64,000 nt of DNA from Parafrigoribacterium mesophilum (GCF_039652555.1 NZ_JBDJAF010000001.1:186001-250000), one strand, 5' to 3'. Positions 1-9,290 are shown, counted from the stretch's first letter. Made by a program: numbers and translations. The notes: generated from the sequence alone by a model not told the origin.

Positions 1-638
1 CCAGCTGGAAGGATGCCAACGGCAGCTGGATGGTGAAGCTCAGCTTCGTCTCCCGGGACATCGACCACGACGCCCGATGGAGTTTCGAGCCGAAGAAGGC
101 AGCGCTCGCCCCGGTCAACGGCGAAGCGGTCACCCTCTCGCAACAGGGTGATATCACCGGGGCGTTCCTGCCACGCCTGCGCGCGGTCGGCAGCGAATCG
201 CGTGCCGCGGACTCCTCGCGGTTCGACAGCGGAGCGTTCAGCGACGAGGAACTTCGGCAGCCAGACCGGCAGCCCGAACACGCCCACGATCAACCCGATG
301 ACGGACCAGCATTCGCGCCAGGTGCCATCCACCGTGCCGTGGAACAGAAGCCGGCATCGAGTCAGACCGCGGACCTTCTCGAAGCCCTGCGCCGCCGTCG
401 AGGCGAGCGGGAAGCCGCCGCGTTTTCGGATGATGACGACCCGATTCTGCCCGGTTCGGGCGGCATGCACCTCGTCGGAACCCCGCTGCCCGCGTTCGAC
501 GAGGCCGACGACGGGTTGTTCCCAACGGCGCCGCAGCCGCTGACGGCGCATCCGCGCGCCAGCCGGAAGGGCCGCGTCACAATGCCGAGCTGGGACGAGA
601 TCGTGTTCGGCGCCCGGCCAGAGGACGACCCGGCTTAG
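1..638 (+). CDS. sepH: Septation protein SepH, C-terminal part (5' truncated)
   Basis: The reading frame is open from base 3 at the window edge, so the true start lies upstream. The visible part has the end of the conserved N-terminal DUF3071-type region (a W-x-M-V-K-L-S-F segment, then a W-S-F-E motif). A long acidic/proline-rich disordered stretch follows, then the short conserved tail P-S-W-D-E-I-V-F-G close to the C-terminus. That tail is the best identifier of the family. SepH is known in actinobacteria as an FtsZ-binding division protein, and its helix-turn-helix core would be upstream of this window. The stop overlaps the stop of the convergent downstream gene by a few bases, so the two transcripts run into each other. 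Confidence 0.85.
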   Translation, partial: SWKDANGSWMVKLSFVSRDIDHDARWSFEPKKAALAPVNGEAVTLSQQGDITGAFLPRLRAVGSESRAADSSRFDSGAFSDEELRQPDRQPEHAHDQPDDGPAFAPGAIHRAVEQKPASSQTADLLEALRRRRGEREAAAFSDDDDPILPGSGGMHLVGTPLPAFDEADDGLFPTAPQPLTAHPRASRKGRVTMPSWDEIVFGARPEDDPA

Positions 639-1771
639 TAGTAGACGCCGAAGCGCAGCAGCGGCACGACCACTTCGTCGTTCGAGAACGACCCGTGCTG
701 ACCCACCATGTTCTGTGCCTTGGGGGTCGCCGAACGGGAGTCGTAATACGCCACCGCCTTGCGGGCGGCCACGAGGATGTCGCCGATCCTCGGCATCACG
801 TCGGGGTGCACCTCGGCGCCGAACCAGCCGGCGCCGATCGCCTCGGCACGAGAGGCGATCCATGCGCGACCGCCCTCCGCAGCGCGCCAGCGGTGCAGAA
901 CGAGTTCTCGCTGCTCGGCGGAGGCATCCGGCTCGAAGTGCAGCTGCAGGCAGCGCGGGTCCCCCGCGATGAACCGGATGCCGTCCACCAGCTCCGGCTC
1001 GGAGTCGAACAGGATGTGGGACCGCGCCGGCACGTCCAGCATCCCGTGATCCGCGGTGACCAGCAGCCCCTCGGCCCGGCGCAGTCCGGCGGCGAACTCG
1101 GTCACCGCGGCGTCGACCTCTTCCAGCTTCCTCAGCCACCGGTCCGACTCCCAGCCGAACGCGTGGGCTGCCTGATCGAGTTCCGGCACGTAGAGATACA
1201 CCAGCGCACCCTGGGTCTCATCGAGCACGGCGCGCGCCTGCGCGAACCGGTCGGCAATCGTTTCGCCGCTGCGGTACTGCGCACCGCGCAGCACCGCGCG
1301 CGTGAATCCAGAATCTCTGAAGCGTTCCGATCCGATAGCGAACGAGGCCACCCCCGCCCCGGCCGAGGTCTCGAACACCGTCGGCACGCGTTGCCAGTGT
1401 TCCGGGTCGAGCGCGCCGTCCCATCCGGTGAGCTGATTCACCACCCGGTCACCCGCGCTGTCGAGCACCGTATAGCCGACGATCCCGTGGGTTCCCGGTG
1501 TGACCGCCGTCGTCAGCGTCGCCAATGCCGCAGCGGTGGTCGTCGGGAAGCCGGAGCGCAGTGTGGTGCCTGCCGAGAGCCGCCCCGACAGCGTGCGGGC
1601 ATGGCCGGATCGGGCGCGCAGGCACGCGGCGCCGAGCCCGTCGACCAGCACGACCACGGCGCCTTCGGTCGGTGGCAGGTGCAGAACGTTCGATTTTCCA
1701 GCCAGAGAACTCACACAACTCGGCATGACATCGGCAAGGCTGGCCGACGCGGAATTCACGGCCGGTAACAT
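635..1771 (-). CDS. Alkaline phosphatase family / type I phosphodiesterase-nucleotide pyrophosphatase
   Basis: A 378-residue protein of the phosphodiesterase/nucleotide pyrophosphatase superfamily (PF01663 type). Visible metal-site and nucleophile motifs are V-L-V-D-G-L near residue 40, F-P-T-T-T-A (the Thr nucleophile loop), L-D-Q-A-A-H and T-A-D-H-G-M. These give the Asp/His set for two Zn2+ ions. No convincing signal peptide is seen, so a cytoplasmic phosphodiesterase is likely; the substrate is unknown. The start at 1771 is supported by AGGA 8 nt upstream, with an alternative ATG at 1726. Only 12 nt separate its start from that of the divergent parC. The gene order sepH, phosphodiesterase, parC fits my recollection of related actinobacteria. 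Confidence 0.85.
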   Translation of the reverse strand: MLPAVNSASASLADVMPSCVSSLAGKSNVLHLPPTEGAVVVLVDGLGAACLRARSGHARTLSGRLSAGTTLRSGFPTTTAAALATLTTAVTPGTHGIVGYTVLDSAGDRVVNQLTGWDGALDPEHWQRVPTVFETSAGAGVASFAIGSERFRDSGFTRAVLRGAQYRSGETIADRFAQARAVLDETQGALVYLYVPELDQAAHAFGWESDRWLRKLEEVDAAVTEFAAGLRRAEGLLVTADHGMLDVPARSHILFDSEPELVDGIRFIAGDPRCLQLHFEPDASAEQRELVLHRWRAAEGGRAWIASRAEAIGAGWFGAEVHPDVMPRIGDILVAARKAVAYYDSRSATPKAQNMVGQHGSFSNDEVVVPLLRFGVYY

Positions 1772-1783
1772 GGTCGCAATCCT

Positions 1784-4267
1784 ATGACTACACCGAAGAA
1801 CCAGACTCCCCAGGCCACGCCGACCGCACCGGCGGTCGAAAACATCACCGACGTCGACCTGTCCACCGAGATGGAGGGTTCGTACCTCGAGTACGCGTAC
1901 TCGGTGATCTATTCTCGCGCGCTGCCGGATGCGCGTGACGGGCTGAAGCCGGTGCAGCGCCGCATCCTGTACCAGATGACCGAGATGGGTCTGCGGCCCG
2001 ATCGCGGTCATGTGAAGTCTGCCCGCGTGGTGGGCGAGGTGATGGGCAAACTGCACCCGCACGGCGATGCATCGATCTACGACGCGCTCGTGCGCCTGGC
2101 GCAGAACTTCGTGTTGCGGGTGCCACTGGTCGACGGCCACGGCAACTTCGGCTCCCTGGACGATGGCGCGGCCGCCCCCCGGTACACCGAGGCCAGACTG
2201 ACTCCCGCAGCGCTGGCGATGACCGAGAACCTCGACGAAGACGTCGTCGACTTCGTGCCGAACTACGACAACCAGCTCACCCAGCCCGACGTGCTGCCGG
2301 CGGCGTTCCCGAACCTCCTGGTCAACGGAGCAAGCGGAATCGCCGTCGGCATGGCCACGAATATGGCGCCGCACAACCTTGTCGAGGTGGTGGGCGCCGC
2401 CCGGTACCTTCTCGAACATCCGGATGCCTCCCTGGACGACCTGATGTCGTACGTGCCTGGACCCGACCTGCCGACCGGGGGGACGATCACCTCGCTTACC
2501 GGTATCCGTGAGGCGTACGAGACCGGGCGAGGCAGCTTCCGTACCCGGGCACGCGTCACCGTGGAGAGCATCACGGCCAGAAAATCCGGGCTGGTGATCA
2601 CCGAACTGCCGTTCATGGTGGGCGCCGAAAAGGTGATCGAGAAGATCAAAGACGGCGTGAATTCGAAGAAGCTCAGCGGTATCACCGATGTCACCGATCT
2701 CACCGACCGCAAGCACGGTCTGCGGCTCGTGATCGGCGTGAAGACCGGCTTCAACCCGGCCGCGGTGCTCGAGCAGTTGTACCGGCACACGCCGCTGGAA
2801 GACTCGTTCAACATCAATAACGTCGCGCTGGTGAACGGTGGGCCGAAGACCCTGGGGCTGCGCGAGCTGTTGCAGGTCTACCTGGACCACCGCATCTCGG
2901 TGACGACCAGACGCACCCGCTACCGCCTCGCGCGGCGGCAGGAGCGACTGCACCTGGTCGAGGGCCTGCTCATCGCGATCCTCGACATCGACGAAGTGAT
3001 TCAGGTGATCCGGGCCAGCGACGATTCCGACATCGCCAGAACCCGGCTGATGAGCGTGTTCGACCTCAGCCAGCTGCAGGCGGAATACATTCTCGAACTA
3101 CGGCTGCGCAGGCTCACCAAGTTCTCCCGCATCGAGCTGGAGGCCGAACGCGACAGGTTGCGTGCGGAAATCGCGGAACTCGAGCTGCTGCTGTCCGACC
3201 CGGTGCACATCCGGCAGCTCGTCTCGCAGGAGCTCGAAGAGGTCGCCGAGCGGTTCGGTACGCCGCGGCGTACGCTGCTGACCGAGGCGCCGCCGAGCGC
3301 GACGAGCTCCTCGTCCCGCAAGACGCCGGTGCAGTTGGAAGTGGCCGACGTGCCGTGCCGGGTGATCCTCAGCACCACCGGCCGCGCCATCCGCATCGAT
3401 CTGCGGGACGACCAGCCCGAGGCGCCGGCCAGGGTCGGCCGGCGCGTGCGGCACGACGCGATCCGCACCAGCATCGTCACCACCAGTCGCTCGGAGATCG
3501 GGGCGGTGACCAGCCTGGGACGGCTGATCCGTCTCTCCCCCGTCGACCTCCCGGTGGTCCCGCAGAATTCGGTGCAGCTCGCGGCCGGAGTGAAGATCGC
3601 GGACTATCTCGGGATCGACCGCGCCAAGGAAAAGGTGCTCGCGCTGGTGTCACTCACCTCGAGCGATGCGATTGCGCTCGGCACCCGGCACGGCGTGGTG
3701 AAACGCATCAGCGTCGTCGACCACCCCAACCGCCCCGACTTCGACTTGATCAGCCTGAAGCCGGGCGACGAGGTGGTCGGCGCCCGGCAGTCGGGCGATG
3801 ACGACGAGTTGCTGTTCATCACCTCGGATGCGCAACTGCTGCGGTTCTCTGCCTCCAGCGTGCGCCCGCAGGGCCGATCGGCCGGCGGAATGGCCGGCAT
3901 CCGCCTCGCGCAGGGTGCCGAAGTGATCTACTTCACCAGTGTCGACGGCGCCGCCGATGCCGTTGTGGCCACCGTTTCCACGGATTCGGCGACCATCGCC
4001 GGAGTGGATGCCGGGCGCGCCAAGGTTTCCTACCTTTCCGAGTTCCCGGTCAAGGGCCGCGCCACCGGCGGAGTGCGAGCTCACACGTTCCTCAAGGGGG
4101 AAGACACGCTCGCTCTGGCCTGGGCCGGACCCGGCCCCGCGTTGGCGGTGGCTTCCGATGGGGTTGTGCGCGCGCTTCCGGATGCCGGTGCCCGCCGGGA
4201 CGCCTCCGGCGCCCTCCTGGAGGCTGCGATCGGCTCCATCGGCGCATCCTTGGCCGTCGCCAGGTGA
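1784..4267 (+). CDS. parC: DNA topoisomerase IV subunit A (ParC; GyrA family)
   Basis: An 827-residue type IIA topoisomerase A subunit that cuts and rejoins both DNA strands, acting with ParE to decatenate chromosomes. The catalytic tyrosine is Y134 in A-P-R-Y-T-E-A-R. The quinolone-determining segment H-P-H-G-D-A-S-I-Y precedes it. The beta-pinwheel C-terminal domain covers roughly residues 500-820 and has only a degenerate Q-G-R-S-A-G-G-M motif, not a canonical GyrA box, which favours ParC over GyrA. There is no Shine-Dalgarno sequence. A TAACAT hexamer at 1766-1771 ends 12 nt before the start, compatible with a leaderless or nearly leaderless mRNA. parE is convergent immediately downstream. 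Confidence 0.93.
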   Translation: MTTPKNQTPQATPTAPAVENITDVDLSTEMEGSYLEYAYSVIYSRALPDARDGLKPVQRRILYQMTEMGLRPDRGHVKSARVVGEVMGKLHPHGDASIYDALVRLAQNFVLRVPLVDGHGNFGSLDDGAAAPRYTEARLTPAALAMTENLDEDVVDFVPNYDNQLTQPDVLPAAFPNLLVNGASGIAVGMATNMAPHNLVEVVGAARYLLEHPDASLDDLMSYVPGPDLPTGGTITSLTGIREAYETGRGSFRTRARVTVESITARKSGLVITELPFMVGAEKVIEKIKDGVNSKKLSGITDVTDLTDRKHGLRLVIGVKTGFNPAAVLEQLYRHTPLEDSFNINNVALVNGGPKTLGLRELLQVYLDHRISVTTRRTRYRLARRQERLHLVEGLLIAILDIDEVIQVIRASDDSDIARTRLMSVFDLSQLQAEYILELRLRRLTKFSRIELEAERDRLRAEIAELELLLSDPVHIRQLVSQELEEVAERFGTPRRTLLTEAPPSATSSSSRKTPVQLEVADVPCRVILSTTGRAIRIDLRDDQPEAPARVGRRVRHDAIRTSIVTTSRSEIGAVTSLGRLIRLSPVDLPVVPQNSVQLAAGVKIADYLGIDRAKEKVLALVSLTSSDAIALGTRHGVVKRISVVDHPNRPDFDLISLKPGDEVVGARQSGDDDELLFITSDAQLLRFSASSVRPQGRSAGGMAGIRLAQGAEVIYFTSVDGAADAVVATVSTDSATIAGVDAGRAKVSYLSEFPVKGRATGGVRAHTFLKGEDTLALAWAGPGPALAVASDGVVRALPDAGARRDASGALLEAAIGSIGASLAVAR

Positions 4268-4318
4268 AACCGTCCCCAGCGGACCCGGTAGCGACCGAGG
4301 AACGGGGCGGCGTGAGCC

Positions 4319-6400
4319 TTACACGTCGATGCGATCACGCGACAGCGCGTCGCTTCCGGCGACGATGAAGTCCTTGCGGGGCGCCACATCGTTACCCATC
4401 AGCAGTTCGAACGTTCGCGCGGCAAGCTCAGCGTCCCGCACCCGCACGCGACGCAGCGTACGGTACCTGCGGTCCATGGTCGTCGAGGCGAGCTGGTCGG
4501 CATCCATCTCCCCCAGGCCCTTGTAGCGCTGGATCGGGTCCTGGTAGCGGCGGTTCGCCTTCTTCAGGCCGGCCAGGATGCCGTCGAGTTCTGACTCCGA
4601 ATAGGTGTAGATGATGTCGTTCGGTTTCGTACCTGCGTTCGGCACGATCACCCGGTGCAGCGGCGGCACTGCGGCGAACACCCTGCCGTCATTGATCATG
4701 TCGGGCATGTAGCGGAAGAACAGGGTCAGCAGCAGGGTGCGGATGTGAGCGCCGTCGACATCCGCGTCGCTCATGATGATCACCTTGCCGTACCGCGCCG
4801 AGGAGAGGTCGAAGCTGCGCCCGGATCCCGCGCCGATCACCTGGATGATCGAGGCACACTCGGCGTTGCTCAGCATGTCGGACACGGATGCCTTCTGCAC
4901 GTTGAGGATCTTGCCGCGGATCGGCAGCAAGGCTTGGTACTCGCTGTCTCTGGCGAGTTTTGCCGTACCGAGTGCCGAGTCGCCCTCCACGATGAACAGT
5001 TCGCTGTTCGCCACGTCGTTGCTGCGGCAGTCGACGAGTTTCGCCGGCAGGGAGGAGTTCTCCAGGGCGTTCTTGCGGCGCTGGGTCTCCTTGTGTGTGC
5101 GCGCGGAGATTCGTGACTTCATCTCCGCCACGATCTTGTCGAGCAGCAGCGTGGCCTGCGTCTTGTCGCCGCGTTTGGGTGAGCTGAACCGCTCCGCCAT
5201 CGCCTTGGTGACGACGTTCGAGACGATGCCGCGGATGGCCGGCGTGCCGAGGACTTCCTTGGTCTGCCCCTCGAACTGCGGCTCCGGGATGCGCACGGTG
5301 AGCACGGCGGTGAGGCCGGCGAGGATGTCGTCCTTCTCCAGCTTGCCATTGCCGACCTTGAGCCGGCGTGAGTTCTGCTCCACCTGTGCGCGCAGCACCT
5401 TCATCATCCCGTGCTCGAAGCCGGCCTGGTGCGTGCCGCCCTTGGGGGTGGCGATGATATTGACGTAGCTGTGGAACACGGTGTCGTAACCGATGCCCCA
5501 GCGCAACGCAATGTCGACGGTGCATTCCCGGGTGAGTTCGGTCGGCGCCATATGCCCGTTCGGTTGCAGCACCGGAACGGTCTCGACGAACGTGCCGGAG
5601 CCAGTGAGCCGCCAGGTGTCGGTGAGCGGCACATCTGGTGCGAGGTGGTCGACGTACTCGGAGATGCCGCCGTCAAACCGGAAGGACTCCTCGGTGGGTG
5701 GATCGCAGCGGTTGTCGGTGACGTTGAGGGTCAGCCCCGGCACAAGGAACGCGGTTTGACGCACTCGGTCGAGAAGTTCTTCGGTCTGAAAACTGGCGCC
5801 CTTGGTGAACACTTCCGGGTCGGCCCAGTATCGAACCCGGGTGCCGGTCACGCCGCGGCGCACCTTGCCGACCACGCGCAGTTCGCTGCGGCTCAAGAAC
5901 GGCGTGAACGGCGCATCCGCTCGCGGCTCGCCCTTGTCGGCGAACGTGCCCGGCTCGCCGCGATGGAACGACATCGCCCAGGTCTTGCCCTCGCGGTCCA
6001 CCTCCACGTCCATGCGTTCGGACAGCGCGTTGACGACGGAGGCGCCGACTCCGTGCAGCCCGCCGGATGCCGTGTAGGAGCCGTTGCCGAACTTGCCACC
6101 GGCGTGCAACTTGGTGAAGACCACTTCCACGCCGGAGAGCCCGGTCTTAGGCTCGATGTCCACCGGCACACCGCGGGCGGTGTCGCGCACTTCGACACTG
6201 TTGTCGGCGTGCAGGATGACGTCGATCTCGGTGCCGAAGCCGCCCAGTGCCTCGTCGACGCTGTTGTCGATGATCTCCCAGAGGCAGTGCATCAGGCCGC
6301 GCGAGTCGGTGGAGCCGATGTACATGCCCGGACGCTTCCGAACCGCCTCGAGCCCCTCCAGCACCGAGAGATGGCGGGCCGTGTAGTCGGAATTGGTCAC
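4319..6400 (-). CDS. parE: DNA topoisomerase IV subunit B (ParE; GyrB family)
   Basis: The ATPase subunit partner of ParC. The 693-residue product starts at a GTG with AAGGGA about 9 nt upstream. The frame is open further upstream, but the conserved D-Y-T-A-R-H-L-S-V-L-E-G N-terminus fits this start. Seen in order: GHKL ATPase domain (N-S-V-D-E-A-L-G; D-T-A-R-G-V-P, slightly altered from the usual D-x-G-R-G), transducer domain, then TOPRIM with E-G-D-S-A and the D-A-D-V-D-G-A-H-I metal motif, and a C-terminal Y-K-G-L-G-E-M segment. parE and parC face each other here with 51 nt between stops, so the two subunits cannot be made from one mRNA. Confidence 0.93.
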   Translation of the reverse strand: MTNSDYTARHLSVLEGLEAVRKRPGMYIGSTDSRGLMHCLWEIIDNSVDEALGGFGTEIDVILHADNSVEVRDTARGVPVDIEPKTGLSGVEVVFTKLHAGGKFGNGSYTASGGLHGVGASVVNALSERMDVEVDREGKTWAMSFHRGEPGTFADKGEPRADAPFTPFLSRSELRVVGKVRRGVTGTRVRYWADPEVFTKGASFQTEELLDRVRQTAFLVPGLTLNVTDNRCDPPTEESFRFDGGISEYVDHLAPDVPLTDTWRLTGSGTFVETVPVLQPNGHMAPTELTRECTVDIALRWGIGYDTVFHSYVNIIATPKGGTHQAGFEHGMMKVLRAQVEQNSRRLKVGNGKLEKDDILAGLTAVLTVRIPEPQFEGQTKEVLGTPAIRGIVSNVVTKAMAERFSSPKRGDKTQATLLLDKIVAEMKSRISARTHKETQRRKNALENSSLPAKLVDCRSNDVANSELFIVEGDSALGTAKLARDSEYQALLPIRGKILNVQKASVSDMLSNAECASIIQVIGAGSGRSFDLSSARYGKVIIMSDADVDGAHIRTLLLTLFFRYMPDMINDGRVFAAVPPLHRVIVPNAGTKPNDIIYTYSESELDGILAGLKKANRRYQDPIQRYKGLGEMDADQLASTTMDRRYRTLRRVRVRDAELAARTFELLMGNDVAPRKDFIVAGSDALSRDRIDV

Positions 6401-6597
6401 AGTGGTTTGTCCCTTCGAAGCGCACCAAGCATAACCAGCGCCGTATCCGGTTCCGCTCACCGACACCCAGGCGCAGTATTCCCTGGTGTGGCATTCCTAC
6501 GCGTTCAGCGAAATCTGGCCTCCAAAGCGGCGAAACGCAGCGAACCGTGTTTGTATAGGTGGACCACTAGTCATCCACGAGCCGGGAGGAGCGCCCC

Positions 6598-6831
6598 ATG
6601 TCTCATGTAGCACCCGAATCGACCGCGGTCATCGCCCGCGACGCGTACGAACTCACCGCCGCCGATCGCTGTGACAGTTGTGGCGCCCAGGCATACATCC
6701 GCGTGTCCATCGGAGATAGCCAACTGCTGTTCTGCGCGCACCACGGGCGCCGGCACCAGGAGAAGCTTTCCGCCATCGCAACGGACTGGCACGACGAGAC
6801 GAGCAGGCTGCTCGAAGAGCACCACGCCTAG
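6598..6831 (+). CDS. DUF7455-type small cysteine-motif protein
   Basis: A 77-residue conserved actinobacterial protein of unknown function. It has a C-D-S-C-G-A-Q-A-Y motif near residue 25 and F-C-A-H-H-G near residue 45, a C-x2-C...C-x2-H pattern that could hold one metal ion, probably zinc. The C-terminal third is a charged helix. The start is backed by a strong GGAGGA 8 nt upstream. The gene stands alone between divergent parE and convergent alr and is followed directly by a 15/16-bp tandem repeat array. I recall this family next to parE and sigA in Microbacteriaceae, which agrees with the position here. The function is not known. Confidence 0.8.
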   Translation: MSHVAPESTAVIARDAYELTAADRCDSCGAQAYIRVSIGDSQLLFCAHHGRRHQEKLSAIATDWHDETSRLLEEHHA

Positions 6832-6843
6832 TCTTTCGTTCTG

Positions 6844-6955
6844 ACGGAGTTCAGCCCCAGCGAAGTTGAGCACAGAGGAGTTGAGCCCAGAGGAGTTCAG
6901 CCCCAGAGGAGTTCAGCCCCAGAGGAGTTGAGCCCAGAGAAGTTCAACCCAGGTA
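6844..6955. repeat. Seven-copy degenerate tandem repeat, 15/16-bp period
   Basis: A repeated unit close to GAGGAGTTSAGCCCCA occurs about seven times. The AGTT core falls at 6848, 6864, 6879, 6894, 6910, 6926 and 6941. The last copy contains the alr stop codon (6944-6946). The array fills the whole gap between two convergent genes. Copies alternate TTCAG and TTGAG. No hairpin dominates, so a conventional terminator is not obvious here. Confidence 0.85.
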
Positions 6956-9148
6956 GCTCCGCGGCACCTCCGCGCCGACCCTGACCACCAGTTCTTCCCC
7001 GATCGTGCCCAGCGCATCCGCCCAGACTTGCAGGGTCATTTCCCCGCGCTCAGCCCTGCCGAAGATCACCACCCGGTCTCCCACGCGAACCTCCGCGGAA
7101 CCGCCGACGTCGATCACCGTGTAGTTCTGCTCGACGACGGCCACCGGATGCCGAATGCCGTCGATCGTCACCGGCACCACCCCAGGGGCGCCGCTGGGCA
7201 CTCCCTGCGCGTAGCCCAAGGGGACGATCGCCCGACCGTGCCTGATGTGCGTCACCTGCGTGCTGAGCGTCATCACCGGAACCAGCCCGAGTTCTGTGGG
7301 TGTGACACCGCCGCCCGGTGAGATCCCGAAAGTGAACGCGCCCATCCGCACCAGGTCGAGCCGGCAGTCCGCCCTGGCGAAGCCCGCAGCGCTGGCGGCC
7401 AGGTGTCTGAGCGGAAACCGTGCGCCTAGTCGCTCCCCGACGCGGATGGCCTCTTCGAACCGGTGGAGTGCCGCGGTGTCTTCGGCCTCGGAGGCTTCGG
7501 CGATGTGTGTCCACGCGGCGCAAAGCCGGGCCTTGCCCGCGGCCTGAAGTGCCACAGCATCGCGCACCAGGCCCGGCCAGTTCTCCTCGGTGACACCGTT
7601 GCGGTGCAGACCGGTGTCGATCTTGAGGTGCAGTTGCGCCCGATCGTGTGCGCCGCTGCCGGCGATCGCGCGCAGTTGCGCTACGTCGGAGATCCCGAGC
7701 TCGATCCCGGCGTCGATGGCGGCGCGGTAGTCCTCGTCGGGAGCCAACAGCCAGGCGAACAGAGACACCTCACGGCCGATGCCGGCACGCCGTAGCGCGA
7801 GCCCCGTCGCGGTCTCGAGCACGCCGATCCGGGTGATCCCCTCATCGATCGCCGCCCTCGCGATCGGCAGCAGGCCGTGACCGTAGGCGTTGCCCTTGAT
7901 CATCACCATCAGTTCGGCCGGCGCCACGATGCTGCGCAGCCGGGCGATGTTGTGCCGATAGGCGTCAAGGTCGATGGTGGCCACGCCCGGCGCGGCCGAC
8001 GTCGTCTCATTCACGATGGATGGCCGATCCGGCACCAACGGCGCAGGCGTATAAATTCGGGGCACGCGCGAAGTGACGCAGGTCACGACCTGCTGCCCTG
8101 TCCGGTCGATCGCCTCCGACCATTCTTCCGCGGTGGGGTTGTCCGGCGGTCCGAATAACACCACCTCATCGCCGACCGCGGCGGTGTCGCCGCCGAGGTC
8201 GAGGACGAACACGTCCATGGCGACCCGGCCGGCGATCGGATAGTCGGTGCCGTTCAGCCTGGCGGTGCCCGTGTTGCTCGCATAACGGTCGATGCCGTGC
8301 GCGTAGCCGATCGCCACGAGCGCCAGGTTGCTTCGCGTTGTGGTGCGGTAGGTGTAGCCGTAGGAGATCCCCTCTCCCGCGGCGACCGTTTTGGTCCCGA
8401 TCACCCGCGCGGTGATCGACATGGCTCCGATCAGGCCGAGCTCCGCCGCGCTCTCGCCGCCGAACGGACTCAGGCCGTAAAGTGCGCGGCCGACCCGCGC
8501 CGCGTCTGGGCGGTCGACGGCTCCGGTGATCGCCGCCGCGCTGCCGGACAGGTGGGTCAGGTACGGGTCGAGTCCGGCCTGTCGGGCCGCTGTGACCCGG
8601 CGGCCGAACCGGACGTTGTCGTCGTGCAGCAGTTCGCGATCGGATCGAGAGGCCGGGGTGCGCCGCGGCGTGATGCCCATGATGCCGGTGATGCGCAGGC
8701 CGCGGCCTTCGGCCAGAACCGCCGCGTCGACCAGCGCGCTCCACTGTTCGTCGGGACAGCCGATGGCGCTGCCGTTGACATCCGCGGCGAGGTGCAACTC
8801 GGCGACGCCGGCCGCGTGGGCAGCGCTCAGCTGCTCCGGTGACGACACGGCCACCGTGATGCGGTGGTCCGCAGCGGCCCGGAAGGATTCCGCGGCAGGG
8901 TGCAGCCAGGCCACTATGGTCGCGTCGATGCCGCAGCGTCGCAGCGCCGCACCCTGCGCAACGGTCGCGACGACGAAGGAACGAACCCCGGCGGCCTGCA
9001 GCGCGCCGGCGACCGGCACGGCGCCGTGCCCGTACGCGTCGGCGGAGACATCGGCAAGCACCTCGGTGCCCGCCGTCTTCTGCAGCAGTTTCAGGTTGTG
9101 GACGATCGCGGAGGTGTCAACGCGCGCGGACCGCAGTGGCAACCCCAA
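6944..9148 (-). CDS. alr: Tandem-domain alanine racemase family protein (fused pseudodimer)
   Basis: A 734-residue protein made of two complete Alr-like units (about residues 5-368 and 388-734). A TTG start at 9148 is chosen because AGGAGGT lies 5 nt upstream. Domain 1 has A-D-A-Y-G-H-G but carries Ser35 where Alr has the PLP lysine. It has also lost the K-x-D-T-G / G-R-L-G arginine and the T-H-F histidine, while keeping the catalytic-tyrosine motif I-S-Y-G-Y-T-Y (Tyr263), I-G-Y-A-H-G (Tyr282) and A-M-D (Met311, Asp312). Domain 2 has the PLP lysine (Lys418 in M-I-K-G-N-A-Y-G-H-G), Lys509, Arg516, His548, Ser586 and Arg601. It lacks the S-Y-G-x-T-Y segment altogether and has E-Q-N in place of C-M-D. 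In normal Alr dimers the lysine and tyrosine come from different subunits, so the fusion could build one hybrid active site. True substrate unknown; alanine is the default. Confidence 0.88.
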   Translation of the reverse strand: MGLPLRSARVDTSAIVHNLKLLQKTAGTEVLADVSADAYGHGAVPVAGALQAAGVRSFVVATVAQGAALRRCGIDATIVAWLHPAAESFRAAADHRITVAVSSPEQLSAAHAAGVAELHLAADVNGSAIGCPDEQWSALVDAAVLAEGRGLRITGIMGITPRRTPASRSDRELLHDDNVRFGRRVTAARQAGLDPYLTHLSGSAAAITGAVDRPDAARVGRALYGLSPFGGESAAELGLIGAMSITARVIGTKTVAAGEGISYGYTYRTTTRSNLALVAIGYAHGIDRYASNTGTARLNGTDYPIAGRVAMDVFVLDLGGDTAAVGDEVVLFGPPDNPTAEEWSEAIDRTGQQVVTCVTSRVPRIYTPAPLVPDRPSIVNETTSAAPGVATIDLDAYRHNIARLRSIVAPAELMVMIKGNAYGHGLLPIARAAIDEGITRIGVLETATGLALRRAGIGREVSLFAWLLAPDEDYRAAIDAGIELGISDVAQLRAIAGSGAHDRAQLHLKIDTGLHRNGVTEENWPGLVRDAVALQAAGKARLCAAWTHIAEASEAEDTAALHRFEEAIRVGERLGARFPLRHLAASAAGFARADCRLDLVRMGAFTFGISPGGGVTPTELGLVPVMTLSTQVTHIRHGRAIVPLGYAQGVPSGAPGVVPVTIDGIRHPVAVVEQNYTVIDVGGSAEVRVGDRVVIFGRAERGEMTLQVWADALGTIGEELVVRVGAEVPRSYLG

Positions 9149-9290
9149 TCCACACCTCCTGCAGTGTCGTGTTCCCCCGCGGCATGTGCGGGCGCCGATC
9201 CAGCATAACCACGGTGTTCTGGATGCGGTCACGGTGTGGGCTCACCAGCCGACCAGGTACGCTGAATTCTGGATTCCGCACGTGTGATTC

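Noticed and set aside
2000..2953. Extension of the phosphodiesterase frame to 2953
   Set aside because: The extra 394 residues would be antisense to parC and have no homology features; the AGGA-preceded ATG at 1771 starts the conserved fold.
4268..4318. Terminator between convergent parC and parE
   Set aside because: Only an imperfect CCGTCCCC/GGGGCGG pairing with a long loop is visible, too weak to annotate as a feature.
6844..6955. Possible CRISPR array
   Set aside because: Period is only 15-16 nt with no spacers, and no cas genes are present; it is a simple tandem repeat.
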